Positions 14,832-22,968 of a stretch of DNA of 32,249 nt are shown here, one piece after another. The position numbers and the translations under genes were made by a program. The notes beneath the pieces are model-generated. The model was not told the DNA's origin. It made no database searches and worked only from the letters and a program-made list of their open reading frames with translations. The DNA is from JBBRXJ01 sp038248505 (GTDB lineage: Bacteria; Bacteroidota; Bacteroidia; Bacteroidales; JBBRXJ01), in the NCBI GenBank assembly GCA_038248505.1, contig JBBRXJ010000039.1, forward strand, positions 1 to 32,249, written 5' to 3'. The stretch's first letter is position 1. Each line of letters begins with the position of its first letter.

Positions 14832-15461
14832 TTAAAATATTTGAAAGATAACTAAGGCATAAATATAAAAACGCAGGTATCTAAATAATGCCCATAATAA
14901 ATAATGTGTAAATTTATATTTAATTAGACCACACGCTAAACTAACCATAGAATGTGGTAATGGCAGCATTGCACCAATAAAAACAAATAAACCACCCCAC
15001 TTTCGTAAATTTGCAATATGATTTGCAATTTTATTTTCAATATGATTTTTTACTGCAGGTATTAAGAATAAACGATTGCCAATAAAATATGCAAATATTC
15101 CACCCACGTACGACATGGTGGCTAATATAAATAGATATAACCATGGTGAAACCGATTTTGAGGCCCATGCTATAAATATTTCAGGAGGGACTAAACCAAA
15201 TACAGTCTCGGACAGAAGAAAAAATGAAAAAATAATTTGTTTAGAGTAGGATGCTACAAGATTGTTAAGGAGAGCATTAAAATCTAATAAAAAATATTCT
15301 AAACCCAATAGTACTGCAACAAAAATGACAATAACCACACTGCCCTTAAAGGCAGTGTTTTTCAGAAATGAATAAAACTTTGTTATTTTATAATAGCGAT
15401 TTAGCAATGTCAATCTTTTGATTGAAAAATGATAAGCTATTGCCATACTATTTTGTGCCAT
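14832..15461 (-). CDS. Second VTT-domain membrane protein
   Basis: The protein has 209 residues with about five hydrophobic segments. The VTT-like signature is SETVFGLVPPEIFIAWAS near residues 83-100, then YVGGIFAYFIGNRLF and FIGAMLPLPHSMVSLACGLIKY. The sequence is distinct from the neighbouring VTT protein, so this is not a recent duplicate. An internal ATG five codons in is an alternative start. The gene overlaps the preceding small membrane gene by 14 bp. The function, by family analogy, may be lipid transport in the cytoplasmic membrane, but no substrate can be named. Confidence 0.8.
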   Translation of the reverse strand: MAQNSMAIAYHFSIKRLTLLNRYYKITKFYSFLKNTAFKGSVVIVIFVAVLLGLEYFLLDFNALLNNLVASYSKQIIFSFFLLSETVFGLVPPEIFIAWASKSVSPWLYLFILATMSYVGGIFAYFIGNRLFLIPAVKNHIENKIANHIANLRKWGGLFVFIGAMLPLPHSMVSLACGLIKYKFTHYLLWALFRYLRFYIYALVIFQIF

Positions 15462-15786
15462 ACCATAAATTATTAAGTAAATCCCTCACAATATCAATTA
15501 GTCCCGAAACTCCATTTTGAAAAATGTAATTAATGGTTTTTATTATTATTGGGAATAATAAAACAACTAATCCAATAATAACTGCAATAAGAATAAATAG
15601 GACTACAAAAATTGTAATCTTAAGTTTTTTATTATTATTAATACTATTAAGTAACTCAAAAAAATTAAATCTCTCGGGCTCACAATAGTAATTTTCGGGC
15701 TTATAACTATTGCCTTGAGAGAAATCCTGCACTCCTTGTTTATGACGATACTTGTTTTTATTTTCAAAAAGATCTTCTATGTCCAT
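15448..15786 (-). CDS. Small one-helix membrane protein of unknown function
   Basis: The protein has 112 residues. The first 52 are polar and aromatic (MDIEDLFENKNKY...RFNFFELLNS). A strongly hydrophobic segment follows (about residues 56-87, ITIFVVLFILIAVIIGLVVL and on), then a short amphipathic tail. It matches no family I recognise. Its 14-bp overlap with the VTT gene downstream and the compact operon support it being a real gene, perhaps an accessory subunit or assembly factor of the VTT/TerC proteins. Confidence 0.65.
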   Translation of the reverse strand: MDIEDLFENKNKYRHKQGVQDFSQGNSYKPENYYCEPERFNFFELLNSINNNKKLKITIFVVLFILIAVIIGLVVLLFPIIIKTINYIFQNGVSGLIDIVRDLLNNLWYGTK

Positions 15787-15849
15787 GATTGTTTATTTTA
15801 GTTAATATTAATACATTTTTTATACTGCATACTGCAATACAAATTAATA

Positions 15850-15867
15850 GCTTGAAGATTTTCAAGC
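15850..15867 (-). terminator. Short hairpin between two small membrane-protein genes
   Basis: GCTTGAA (15850-15856) and TTCAAGC (15861-15867) form a 7-bp stem with a 4-nt loop, 20 bp after the stop of the 99-residue gene. There is no long T-run after it, so it may be a weak terminator or an operator of the downstream VTT/TerC operon. Confidence 0.35.
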
Positions 15868-15886
15868 ACTTTAAAAAAATGTAATA

Positions 15887-16186
15887 CTAACTTAACTTTG
15901 GCGGCTGCCAAATAGTAAAGCTTGGTCGTATTAATTGACCAGTGAATAGGAGACTAGTGGATTGATTATAAACTCCAAAATTGAATAGTGTATCTAATTT
16001 GCTGGTTATCTGTTCATCATCATGTATTTCGGAATCAGAACTTAAGCAATTTGATGTTGAATTATTTTCAGAAATTAACTCAATACGTTCTGAAAAATTA
16101 CTTTGTTGAAAATAAATATTAAAACTCAATAATGCTCCCATTAGGAACACTATACTAAAGACTATATCTTTTTTAGCAATTTTCAT
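15887..16186 (-). CDS. Small signal-anchored protein of unknown function
   Basis: The protein has 99 residues from the ATG at 16186 (MKIAKKDIVFSIVFLMGALL); an upstream TTG would add six residues without benefit. A basic start and one hydrophobic segment (residues 8-25) suggest a signal peptide or anchor. The remainder is polar with no known motif. It sits 100 bp before the VTT/TerC operon. The partial repeat copy at 16212 ends 26 bp upstream of its ATG, so its promoter, if any, would lie in or beyond that repeat. It could be a small membrane-associated protein or a spurious frame; the signal-like N-terminus favours a gene. Confidence 0.5.
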   Translation of the reverse strand: MKIAKKDIVFSIVFLMGALLSFNIYFQQSNFSERIELISENNSTSNCLSSDSEIHDDEQITSKLDTLFNFGVYNQSTSLLFTGQLIRPSFTIWQPPKLS

Positions 16187-16211
16187 TTTTCCAAAATTAA
16201 CCAAAAATTAA

Positions 16212-16330
16212 TTGATTCTGCATAATTGCACACCTCTTTTAGATTAACTGATTTTTAATGAACCCAAGTCTCATATATATCGATTAATCTAGGACGCTGA
16301 GGTATTCGCCGCGGCGAAGAAGCGCCAGGA
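16212..16330 (-). repeat. Partial copy 3 of the MITE-like repeat with GC-rich core
   Basis: It begins with the terminal TTGATTCTG (16212-16220) and continues with TGCACACCTC and the reverse complement of the TTCATTAAAAATCAG block. It then has GGACGCTGAGGT, as in the complete element read from its right end, and ends in a palindromic core TTCGCCGCGGCGAA near 16305-16318. The opposite half is missing, so this is a truncated copy, and no target duplication can be shown. The core differs from the TTTGCC-GA-GGCAAA core of the complete copy but folds alike. Confidence 0.6.
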
Positions 16331-16342
16331 AATAGAGGCTTT

Positions 16343-16525
16343 TCAAAAACACTCCATAGAGCAGCTTAAATGCTGTTGAATTTTTTGCATTGCTTCGCTC
16401 TCTGGTAATTGCGCCAAATAAGCGATGAGTTCAGATTGCTCAATACCAGCAAAAACACATGTATTTCGTGGACTGGCATGTACACAGGTAAGCATTAACT
16501 TACCTAATTCAAGACTACACAACAT
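16343..16525 (-). CDS. Doubtful small open reading frame
   Basis: The frame encodes 60 residues (MLCSLELGKLMLTCVHASPR...) with five cysteines and a helical Gln/Glu-rich second half. I recognise no family. It lies alone between the truncated repeat and the terminator of the chemoreceptor gene, with no obvious promoter or neighbour in an operon. It may be a relic or chance frame; it is listed because the region otherwise holds no gene. Confidence 0.25.
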   Translation of the reverse strand: MLCSLELGKLMLTCVHASPRNTCVFAGIEQSELIAYLAQLPESEAMQKIQQHLSCSMECF

Positions 16526-16692
16526 ATTATTTACGTTAAATTTATAGTATGTTTATATAAACAAAAATGTATTTCTACTGCCAATATAAATTAAATAAAT
16601 GAGACGTATATTGCCTCGTATGTGCCCTTATCCCTCATTCTTTTTACTTATAAGACAAAGCATTGAAACTCTAAAATTCTGTTTTCTCATCC

Positions 16693-16724
16693 AAAAAAAG
16701 GAGCTGTCTTTCCATAACAGCTCC
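16693..16724 (-). terminator. Intrinsic terminator of the cheW-chemoreceptor operon
   Basis: The arms GGAGCTGT (16700-16707) and ACAGCTCC (16717-16724) enclose a 9-nt loop. On the minus strand the stem is followed by seven T residues (16693-16699). It lies about 40 bp after the chemoreceptor stop codon. Confidence 0.85.
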
Positions 16725-16762
16725 CCAATTAGCACCTGTGTGCCATCATAACCCCAAATTCA

Positions 16763-18748
16763 TTAGAATCTATCGAACTCGTTATCTTTATGATCATTAA
16801 GATTCAATACAACCCCTTTTGATTGATCTTTAGTTGTTGCTTGTGGTTTTACATTCTTTAATGGAGAAGAAGTATGAGCAACATGTACCTTTTGTACTAC
16901 TTGTTGTTGTCTGCGAGTTGTATTTTCCTCCCCAATTTTGAAATAGCTGATTATTTCTTTAAGCTGATCGGCTTGGCTCGATAGCTCTTCGCTACTTGTA
17001 GCCATTTCTTCAGCAGCAGCTGCATTTTGTTGAGTAACCTGATTCAACATTTGAATTGCATTATTAACCTGATCGGCCCCTGAATTTTGTTCTACACTTG
17101 CAGCAGCAATTTCTTGTACTAACTTAGCTGTCTTTTCAATTTCAGGCACAATCTCAGCCAATTGCTTGCCGGCACGGTCAGCAACTTCAACTCCATTTCT
17201 TGATAAACCATCAATCTCATCAGCAGCAATCTTACTACGTTCAGCCAATTTGCGAACCTCGGCAGCAACAACTGCAAAGCCCCTGCCATGCTCACCTGCA
17301 CGTGCCGCTTCAACAGCTGCATTTAAAGCAAGAATATTGGTTTGAAAAGCAATATCATTAATGATCTTAATTTTATCAGCAATATTTTTCATTGAATCAA
17401 CGGCAATTGATGTTGATTTACTGCCTTCGCGTATGCCACCCGTGGCAGCAATTGCAATCTTTTCAGTTTGGCGTGCATTATCCGTATTCTGTTGAATATT
17501 TGATGCCATTTCTTCCATAGAGGAGGAAACTTCTTCGGTAGATGAGGCTTGTTCTGTAGCTCCTTGCGACATTTGCTGAGCACCGCTACTCATCTGTTGA
17601 CTTGCCGATGCAATGTTATCAGCACCATCGCGAATGGATATTACTATACTTCTGAGTTTTTCAACCATTTGACGTAAAGCTTCAGCAAGTATTCCTATTT
17701 CATCTTTTTGGTTTACATCAACACTAGCCGTTAAATTACCAGCAGCAACTTCTTGTGCAAATTTAACGCCTTTATTTAAAGGAGCAACAATAGCACGTGT
17801 TAGAACGACTGCTAAAACTATACCTAATATCATAGCAATAATTAAGCCTATTACCATAACACTACTTGAGGCGGTTAAACTACTTTGTGCATCGTCCGCA
17901 ATTTCATTTGTATGTTCAATACCCGCCTTTGCAATTTCTTGTACTTCCGCTAAAATAAGATCCGCATACCCTTCGCGTTCCTTGTTTAATTCTTCGCGTT
18001 TAAACCATTCTGTTAGGAAGCTCTCCATTGCCTTTTTATAACCCGCTCCATCTGCTTTTACTTGTACCAAAATTTCACGTCCACCACCATTTGTTGAAGC
18101 GATTAATCGATCAAGATCTTCATTTACATTAAAATTCTGTATCGCTTTTTCATACGAAGCAGGATCTCTATCGGCTTGAGCTTTCCAATTGGCAATACGC
18201 AATGCATTACCTGCACCAATTACATCATTTATTAATGTAATTTTTGTAAGATCACGTTGAGCTTTCAAATATTCAGCACTACCATCCATAAACTGTTTGG
18301 CAAAAATGTTCATTTGATTTCTATAATCATCAAGGTTCTTATTTGTCTCAACCGTTTTATTGGCAGCCTCTTCATATTTATTTACATTTTCCTGCACTAC
18401 TTTTACAGCCTCTTTCAACTTAACCAATTTTGTTGATTCATTAGCTAATTTCTCAGCCTCACCCAGGTATTTTTTTACAAGGGCTAAATTTTCTTTTCCA
18501 GCATCTAAAAATTTTGCATCTTCAGTATATGAATAGCCTCGCATATTGTACATGGTGAGTAACGAATAACGCTCCACATTATTTGAAACCACAACCTCAG
18601 GCACATATTCCTTTGCCAAAGACCTCGCCTTTGTAGAAACACCAGTCATATTCACAACTGCTAGCCCGCCAAGAATAACAGCTATTGCGATTAATAGGCC
18701 AAAACCGATTCCTAGTTTAGCACCTAATTTTAAATTACTCCAATTCAT
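16763..18748 (-). CDS. Methyl-accepting chemotaxis protein
   Basis: The protein has 661 residues. Membrane helix 1 is near residues 9-33, then a long helical extracytoplasmic sensor (about 34-290) whose NVERYSLLTMYNMRGYSYTED start resembles HBM/four-helix sensors. Membrane helix 2 is near 292-318, a HAMP domain follows (to about 370, KDEIGILAEALRQM), and then the signalling domain. The signalling domain has the highly conserved hairpin tip, INDIAFQTNILALNAAVEAA then RAGEHGRGFAVVAAEVRKLAERS, which contacts CheA and CheW. A flexible tail of about 60 residues ends in EFDRF, fitting the x-[HFYW]-x2-[HFYW] pentapeptide that tethers CheR/CheB. It lies 25 bp after cheW. The ligand is unknown. Confidence 0.95.
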   Translation of the reverse strand: MNWSNLKLGAKLGIGFGLLIAIAVILGGLAVVNMTGVSTKARSLAKEYVPEVVVSNNVERYSLLTMYNMRGYSYTEDAKFLDAGKENLALVKKYLGEAEKLANESTKLVKLKEAVKVVQENVNKYEEAANKTVETNKNLDDYRNQMNIFAKQFMDGSAEYLKAQRDLTKITLINDVIGAGNALRIANWKAQADRDPASYEKAIQNFNVNEDLDRLIASTNGGGREILVQVKADGAGYKKAMESFLTEWFKREELNKEREGYADLILAEVQEIAKAGIEHTNEIADDAQSSLTASSSVMVIGLIIAMILGIVLAVVLTRAIVAPLNKGVKFAQEVAAGNLTASVDVNQKDEIGILAEALRQMVEKLRSIVISIRDGADNIASASQQMSSGAQQMSQGATEQASSTEEVSSSMEEMASNIQQNTDNARQTEKIAIAATGGIREGSKSTSIAVDSMKNIADKIKIINDIAFQTNILALNAAVEAARAGEHGRGFAVVAAEVRKLAERSKIAADEIDGLSRNGVEVADRAGKQLAEIVPEIEKTAKLVQEIAAASVEQNSGADQVNNAIQMLNQVTQQNAAAAEEMATSSEELSSQADQLKEIISYFKIGEENTTRRQQQVVQKVHVAHTSSPLKNVKPQATTKDQSKGVVLNLNDHKDNEFDRF

Positions 18749-18773
18749 ATTATAAATTATTAAAGATTAGTAT

Positions 18774-19271
18774 TTATGCTTCAATTGTTTCAACTCCTAC
18801 AGAGCTAAGCTCAGCAATTTCGTTGGCTGAGAAAACTTTTATCATATCGAGAATCATTATAAAACGATCATCAACACGGGTAACACCACTTATAAAGGAG
18901 GCATGATAATGATTTCCAATACTTGGAGCGGGTCCAATCTTATTGTCATCAATTTCAAGTACAGCTACAACCTCATCAACTAAAGCACCAACGTGTACCA
19001 GTTCGCCATCCAATTCTAAATCCATTACTACAATGCATGTTTTGTCGGTATACTCTGTTTCAGTCATACCAAACTTTATGCGAGTATCAATCACCGGAAG
19101 TACCATGCCCCGCAAATTTATTACCCCCTTCATAAAATGTGGGGCACGAGGAATCTTGGTAATTTTGGTCATTTCAAGAATATTGAGCACCTTACTTACA
19201 TGCGCTCCATACTCTTCATCACTCAACCTAAAGGTGAGATAAGAAACGATTGTGTTTTTTTCCTGTTCCAT
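18774..19271 (-). CDS. cheW: Chemotaxis coupling protein CheW
   Basis: The protein has 165 residues, the usual CheW length. The SH3-like fold is recognised in TFRLSDEEYGAHVSKVLNIL, KIPRAPHFMKGVINLRGMVLPVIDTRIKFGM, and the VGALVDEVVAVLEID and ISGVTRVDDRFIMILDM segments. It couples chemoreceptors to the kinase CheA at the cytoplasmic face of the membrane. It is first in a two-gene unit with the chemoreceptor, so the two are probably a dedicated pair. No cheA, cheY, cheR or cheB lies in the window. A TATATTTG box at 19319-19326 is a candidate -7 element. Confidence 0.95.
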   Translation of the reverse strand: MEQEKNTIVSYLTFRLSDEEYGAHVSKVLNILEMTKITKIPRAPHFMKGVINLRGMVLPVIDTRIKFGMTETEYTDKTCIVVMDLELDGELVHVGALVDEVVAVLEIDDNKIGPAPSIGNHYHASFISGVTRVDDRFIMILDMIKVFSANEIAELSSVGVETIEA

Positions 19272-19318
19272 AGTTATTGTTTTAAAAGTTTAAAAAATTT
19301 ATTGTTAAATAACTAGGT

Positions 19319-19326
19319 CAAATATA
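19319..19326 (-). promoter_or_regulatory. Candidate -7 box of the cheW operon
   Basis: The minus strand reads TATATTTG, matching TAnnTTTG, 47 bp upstream of the cheW ATG. No good TTTG is seen at -33 spacing. The large dyad at 19359-19418 lies just upstream and could hold an activator site. Confidence 0.4.
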
Positions 19327-19358
19327 TTTTAGAAAAGAATTAAATTTTATAATTATCG

Positions 19359-19418
19359 GGTGATCTGGCTCAACAATTCAGATGATTTAAATCATTTTTT
19401 CGGATGATGCAGATCACC
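19359..19418. promoter_or_regulatory. Nested dyad upstream of cheW
   Basis: The outer arms GGTGATCTG (19359-19367) and CAGATCACC (19410-19418) are perfect. Inside lies a 14-bp palindrome ATGATTTAAATCAT (19382-19395). On the plus strand the right arm is followed by a run of T residues, which looks like a terminator, but no plus-strand gene ends before it. A regulatory site or small RNA end are the alternatives. Confidence 0.45.
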
Positions 19419-19714
19419 ATTTTTTTGCTTTATATAGAATTTCAGCACATTATTAAATGAACATTTCGGAAATTAAGCATTGAGGTATTTCAATACCTAT
19501 TTGCCGATACCATAAAAACACATTTTTTATGACAGTAAGGCATCGTTAAATATAAAAAGCATTCTGTTTTTGAAATTACCTCGCTTTTGCTTACTAGTAG
19601 GAGATTGAGTGAATGGATCAATAAGAATAGTAGCCCCTATATAAAAGGAGTATCCTTATTTAATTAAACATTTAATATTAGATCCTATATACCAATTAAT
19701 TGCAAAAATCATTT
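19419..19714. other. Gene-free spacer
   Basis: Between the nested dyad and the partial repeat copy there are about 300 bp without a credible gene. One short palindrome AGGTATT-TC-AATACCT (19483-19498) is visible; nothing else can be assigned. Confidence 0.4.
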
Positions 19715-19783
19715 TTGATTATGCATAATGATACTCCAACGACAAATTTTATACTAAAAACCAAAGTAGGTTGCTGAGGCACC
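19715..19783 (+). repeat. Partial copy 4 of the MITE-like repeat
   Basis: The sequence from TTGATTATGCATAATGATAC through AAAAACCAAAGTAGG and TTGCTGAGGCACC aligns with the left half of the complete element (10539-10606). In the last 28 bases about 25 match. After this the similarity stops, so the right half is missing. It lies between the DUF362 gene and cheW. Confidence 0.6.
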
Positions 19784-19853
19784 CTTAGCCCCAGTTATTA
19801 GCAAGTAAATATAAAAGCACAAAATACGCCTTCAATATTTATATACAGAGAGA

Positions 19854-20957
19854 CTACTTCACTTCAATCATTTCATATTCAGATTGCCCTAATCCAATTT
19901 TTACTGCATATTCAATGCCTTTATTCCAATCGGTTTTCGGAAAGATATGTTTAAACTTATCATCACCCTCATGGTAATGTTCTGTAATAATTGAGCTTGC
20001 AATTGGATGAGCAGCATTTACCAAATCGGCCGATGCCTTATCAATGGCAACGGGATCAAATGAGGCAAGTATGCCAATATTAGGAACAATGGGTGCATCA
20101 TTATTTGGCCAACAATCGCAATTAGGAGACACATCCATAATAAAGTTTATATGAAAAGCGTGTTTGTCTTTTACAGCTGCATAGGCATATTCCATCATTT
20201 TTTCTTGCATGCTACGGGCATCCCATTGTACTTGTGCTGCATCAAATCTACAAACAGCAACGCATTGGCCGCAACCAGTACATTTGCTGTAATCAATTTC
20301 GGCCTTCTTTTTACTATTTATATGTACTGCATTGTGTGCGCAATTGATTTCACACAATTTACAAGCGGTACATGCTTCGGTATCAATTTTTGGTTGTGAG
20401 TCAGAGTGCATCTCTAATTTACCACCCACAGAACCGCTTCCCATACCAATATTTTTAAGACAGCCACCAAAGCCGGCCATCTCATGTCCTTTAAAATGAT
20501 TAATAGAAATAATGATATCAGCATCAGCTATGGCTGATCCAATCTTTGCTGTTTTGCAATTTTTTTGGTTAATCTCAATTTCGCGAAATTCAGTGCCCTT
20601 TAATCCATCGGCAATGATAGCATTACAACCTGCTGAAAGCACATTAAAACCATGCATTACAGCTGTATCTAAATGATCAACTGCGTTATCACGACTGCCT
20701 TTATACAAGGTATTGGTATCCGTCAGAAAAGGCAAACCCTCATTTTCTTTTATCAGCTTTACAATTTCAGCAATAAAAGCTGCTCTAATAAAAGCCATAT
20801 TACCTCGCTCGCCAAAATGCACTTTTAAAGCGGTTAACTTACGACTGAATTCAATATCGTTAATACCAGCAGTAATAAGCATCTTACGAAGCTTTTGTAA
20901 GATTGAATTGCTTACCGTGGTACGAAATGTTGTGTAGTATACTTTTGATTTTTCCAT
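19854..20957 (-). CDS. DUF362 protein with two [4Fe-4S] ferredoxin motifs
   Basis: The protein has 367 residues. The DUF362 region is visible in KVHFGERGNMAFIRA, FLTDTNTLYKGSRDNAVDHL and INHFKGHEMAGFGGCLKNIGMG. A dicluster ferredoxin insert follows (CTACKLCEINC and CTGCGQCVAVC, about residues 195-235). A C-terminal part contains PNIGILASFDPVAIDKASADLVN. DUF362 proteins are widespread in anaerobes; an electron-transfer or Fe-S-linked role is likely but the reaction is not known. It lies 77 bp downstream of the tRNA nucleotidyltransferase gene and may be cotranscribed with it. Confidence 0.88.
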   Translation of the reverse strand: MEKSKVYYTTFRTTVSNSILQKLRKMLITAGINDIEFSRKLTALKVHFGERGNMAFIRAAFIAEIVKLIKENEGLPFLTDTNTLYKGSRDNAVDHLDTAVMHGFNVLSAGCNAIIADGLKGTEFREIEINQKNCKTAKIGSAIADADIIISINHFKGHEMAGFGGCLKNIGMGSGSVGGKLEMHSDSQPKIDTEACTACKLCEINCAHNAVHINSKKKAEIDYSKCTGCGQCVAVCRFDAAQVQWDARSMQEKMMEYAYAAVKDKHAFHINFIMDVSPNCDCWPNNDAPIVPNIGILASFDPVAIDKASADLVNAAHPIASSIITEHYHEGDDKFKHIFPKTDWNKGIEYAVKIGLGQSEYEMIEVK

Positions 20958-21034
20958 ATATATTTAATGAAGAGTGGTCAGTCTTGGCGGAGCTACGAGT
21001 TATAATAGATGCAAGCATGCTTTTCCCTTTCCAC

Positions 21035-22465
21035 TTATTTCTGTATCAGTCCCATCTCTCCGGCTATTATAAGCATATAAGCAAAAGCTTCATCATGATT
21101 GTTTCGTATCGTTCCTTCCAGTATTGCTTCTTTAATGGTTGCTTTAATAATCCCAACTTCTTTCGATGGTTTCATATTAAAGGTTGCAATAATTTCTTCG
21201 CCCGTAACAGGAGGTTGAAAATTACGAATAGTATCGCGTTCTTCAAGCTCTTTTAGTTTTTCACGTACGAGCTTAAAATTGGAGAGATACTTTTTTACTT
21301 TATCCTCAATTCCAGATGTGATATCCGCTTCACACAATAGCATTAAATCGTCAATATCATCTTCGGCTTCAGCTAATAAGCGACGAACAGCTGAATCGGT
21401 TACTACATCTTGTACCAAGGCAATAGGGCGCAAATGCAAACGCACTAATTTTTGCACATACTTCATTTTTTCATTCAATGGCAAACGCATGCGGCGAAAA
21501 ATTTCAGGCAACATTTTTGATCCTAAAAAATCGTGTCCATGAAATGTCCAACCGTGAATTACTTCATAGCGTTTTGTCCCAGGCTTACCTATATCATGCA
21601 TTAGTGCAGCCCAGCGTAACCAAAGGTTATCACTTTTCTGAGCCAAATTATCAAGCACCATTAAAGTATGAATAAAATTATCTTTATGCTGCCTTCCGTT
21701 TACGGTATCAATACCTTTCATGAGAGCAAGCTCCGGAAATATTATTTCAAGCAAACCACAATCATCTAATAAATAAAAACCTGTTGATGGGCGTTCTGTT
21801 AAAAGTATTTTATTCAGTTCATCGGTTATGCGTTCTTCCGAAACGATGGCGATACGCTCTCTTTCAGTACGCAAAGCTGAGAGTGTTTTATCCTCAATAG
21901 TGAATCCTAGTTTAGTAGCAAATCGAATCGCACGTATCATTCGTAAAGGATCATCTGAAAAAGTATTTATTGGATCAAGAGGTGTACGGATGATTCCATC
22001 CTCCAGATCTTTCAATCCATTAAAAGGATCTAAAAGTTTTCCGTAAGACGATTTATTTAAGCTTATAGCAAGCGCGTTAATTGTAAAATCTCTTCGGTTC
22101 TGATCATCTTCCAAGCTACCATTCTCAATAGTTGGTTTTCGTGAATCCTGACGATAGGACTCGCGACGTGCGCCCACAAATTCGATCTCCATACCATTGT
22201 AGCGAAACATTGCAGTACCAAAGGTTTTAAAGACTGATACAGGAATATTTTTATCGATACGAGCGGCCGTTTTGCGCGCTATTTCAATACCATTTCCGAT
22301 CACAACAATATCAATATCCTTACATTCGCGGCCAAGCAAGGTATCACGCACAAAGCCTCCAATAACGTAAGCATCTGTATTTTGCTCCATTGCAATCTCT
22401 GAAACGATATCAAAAACCTTGTTTTTTAAACTCAAGGTTATTCCCGATGTGTCTATTTCTGTCAT
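21035..22465 (-). CDS. tRNA nucleotidyltransferase (CCA-adding/poly(A) polymerase family) with HD domain
   Basis: The protein has 476 residues from the ATG at 22465; the TTG three codons earlier is not needed. The class II nucleotidyltransferase core is seen in AYVIGGFVRDTLLGRECKDIDIVVIG (residues 31-56). RRDFTINALAISL and DDPLRMIRAIRFATKLGF follow. An HD-type phosphohydrolase domain contains HTLMVLDNLA and ALMHDIGKPGTKR (about residues 260-300). The usual role is to build or repair the 3' CCA end of tRNAs; family members may instead be poly(A) polymerases, which sequence reading cannot exclude. It is divergent from trxA. A TAATTTTG box lies only about 7 bp upstream of the ATG. Confidence 0.92.
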   Translation of the reverse strand: MTEIDTSGITLSLKNKVFDIVSEIAMEQNTDAYVIGGFVRDTLLGRECKDIDIVVIGNGIEIARKTAARIDKNIPVSVFKTFGTAMFRYNGMEIEFVGARRESYRQDSRKPTIENGSLEDDQNRRDFTINALAISLNKSSYGKLLDPFNGLKDLEDGIIRTPLDPINTFSDDPLRMIRAIRFATKLGFTIEDKTLSALRTERERIAIVSEERITDELNKILLTERPSTGFYLLDDCGLLEIIFPELALMKGIDTVNGRQHKDNFIHTLMVLDNLAQKSDNLWLRWAALMHDIGKPGTKRYEVIHGWTFHGHDFLGSKMLPEIFRRMRLPLNEKMKYVQKLVRLHLRPIALVQDVVTDSAVRRLLAEAEDDIDDLMLLCEADITSGIEDKVKKYLSNFKLVREKLKELEERDTIRNFQPPVTGEEIIATFNMKPSKEVGIIKATIKEAILEGTIRNNHDEAFAYMLIIAGEMGLIQK

Positions 22466-22532
22466 ACCTGACAAAATTACTATTATTTAGATATTCTTTT
22501 GATCATCTTTTCGCTTTTTAAGAAATTGGCAC

Positions 22533-22540
22533 TATATTTG
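22533..22540 (+). promoter_or_regulatory. Candidate -7 box of trxA
   Basis: TATATTTG matches TAnnTTTG and lies 58 bp upstream of the trxA ATG. The -33 region holds CTTTT rather than TTTG (about 22507-22511) at suitable spacing. Confidence 0.5.
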
Positions 22541-22598
22541 TATATTCATATATAGATATGTAAATATTTAATAATATTAACAATTAACTTATATTCAT

Positions 22599-22955
22599 AT
22601 GATTGAACATCTAACATTGGATACTTTTAAAACGAAAGTGTTCAACTTTGAAGCAAACAAAGACTGGAAATATGAAGGTGATAAGCCTGCGGTAATAGAT
22701 TTTTATGCCGATTGGTGTGCGCCATGTAAAATGGTGGCTCCTATACTTGAGGAGTTAGCGACTGAATACGACGGTAAGCTCACCATTTACAAAATAAACA
22801 CCGAAGATCAAGAGGAGCTAGCTGGTATGTTTGGAGTACAAAGCATTCCATCCATACTATTTATTCCAATGAATGAGCAACCGCAAATGGCAATGGGTGC
22901 ATTACCCAAAAATAATTTTGTGAATGCTTTTAAAGAGATTTTAAAGGTTGAGTAA
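22599..22955 (+). CDS. trxA: Thioredoxin
   Basis: The protein has 118 residues. The active site is the WCAPCK variant of WCGPCK (residues 39-44, in DFYADWCAPCKMVAPIL), with conserved Asp before it and the cis-proline segment SIPSILFIP near residues 86-94. It is a cytoplasmic dithiol reductant for ribonucleotide reductase, peroxidases and other partners. There is no signal peptide. It stands alone, divergent from the tRNA nucleotidyltransferase, and is closed by a strong terminator that faces the convergent nadA gene. Confidence 0.95.
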   Translation: MIEHLTLDTFKTKVFNFEANKDWKYEGDKPAVIDFYADWCAPCKMVAPILEELATEYDGKLTIYKINTEDQEELAGMFGVQSIPSILFIPMNEQPQMAMGALPKNNFVNAFKEILKVE

Positions 22956-22968
22956 TAAATTTAAAGAA

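Noticed and set aside
15787..15886. Manganese (yybP-ykoY) riboswitch before the TerC operon
   Set aside because: TerC genes often have one, but the leader is short and AT-rich and none of the conserved loop sequences was seen.
19760..19854. Terminator of the DUF362 gene within the partial repeat
   Set aside because: The truncated repeat lacks the second arm needed to fold, and no T-run follows on the minus strand.
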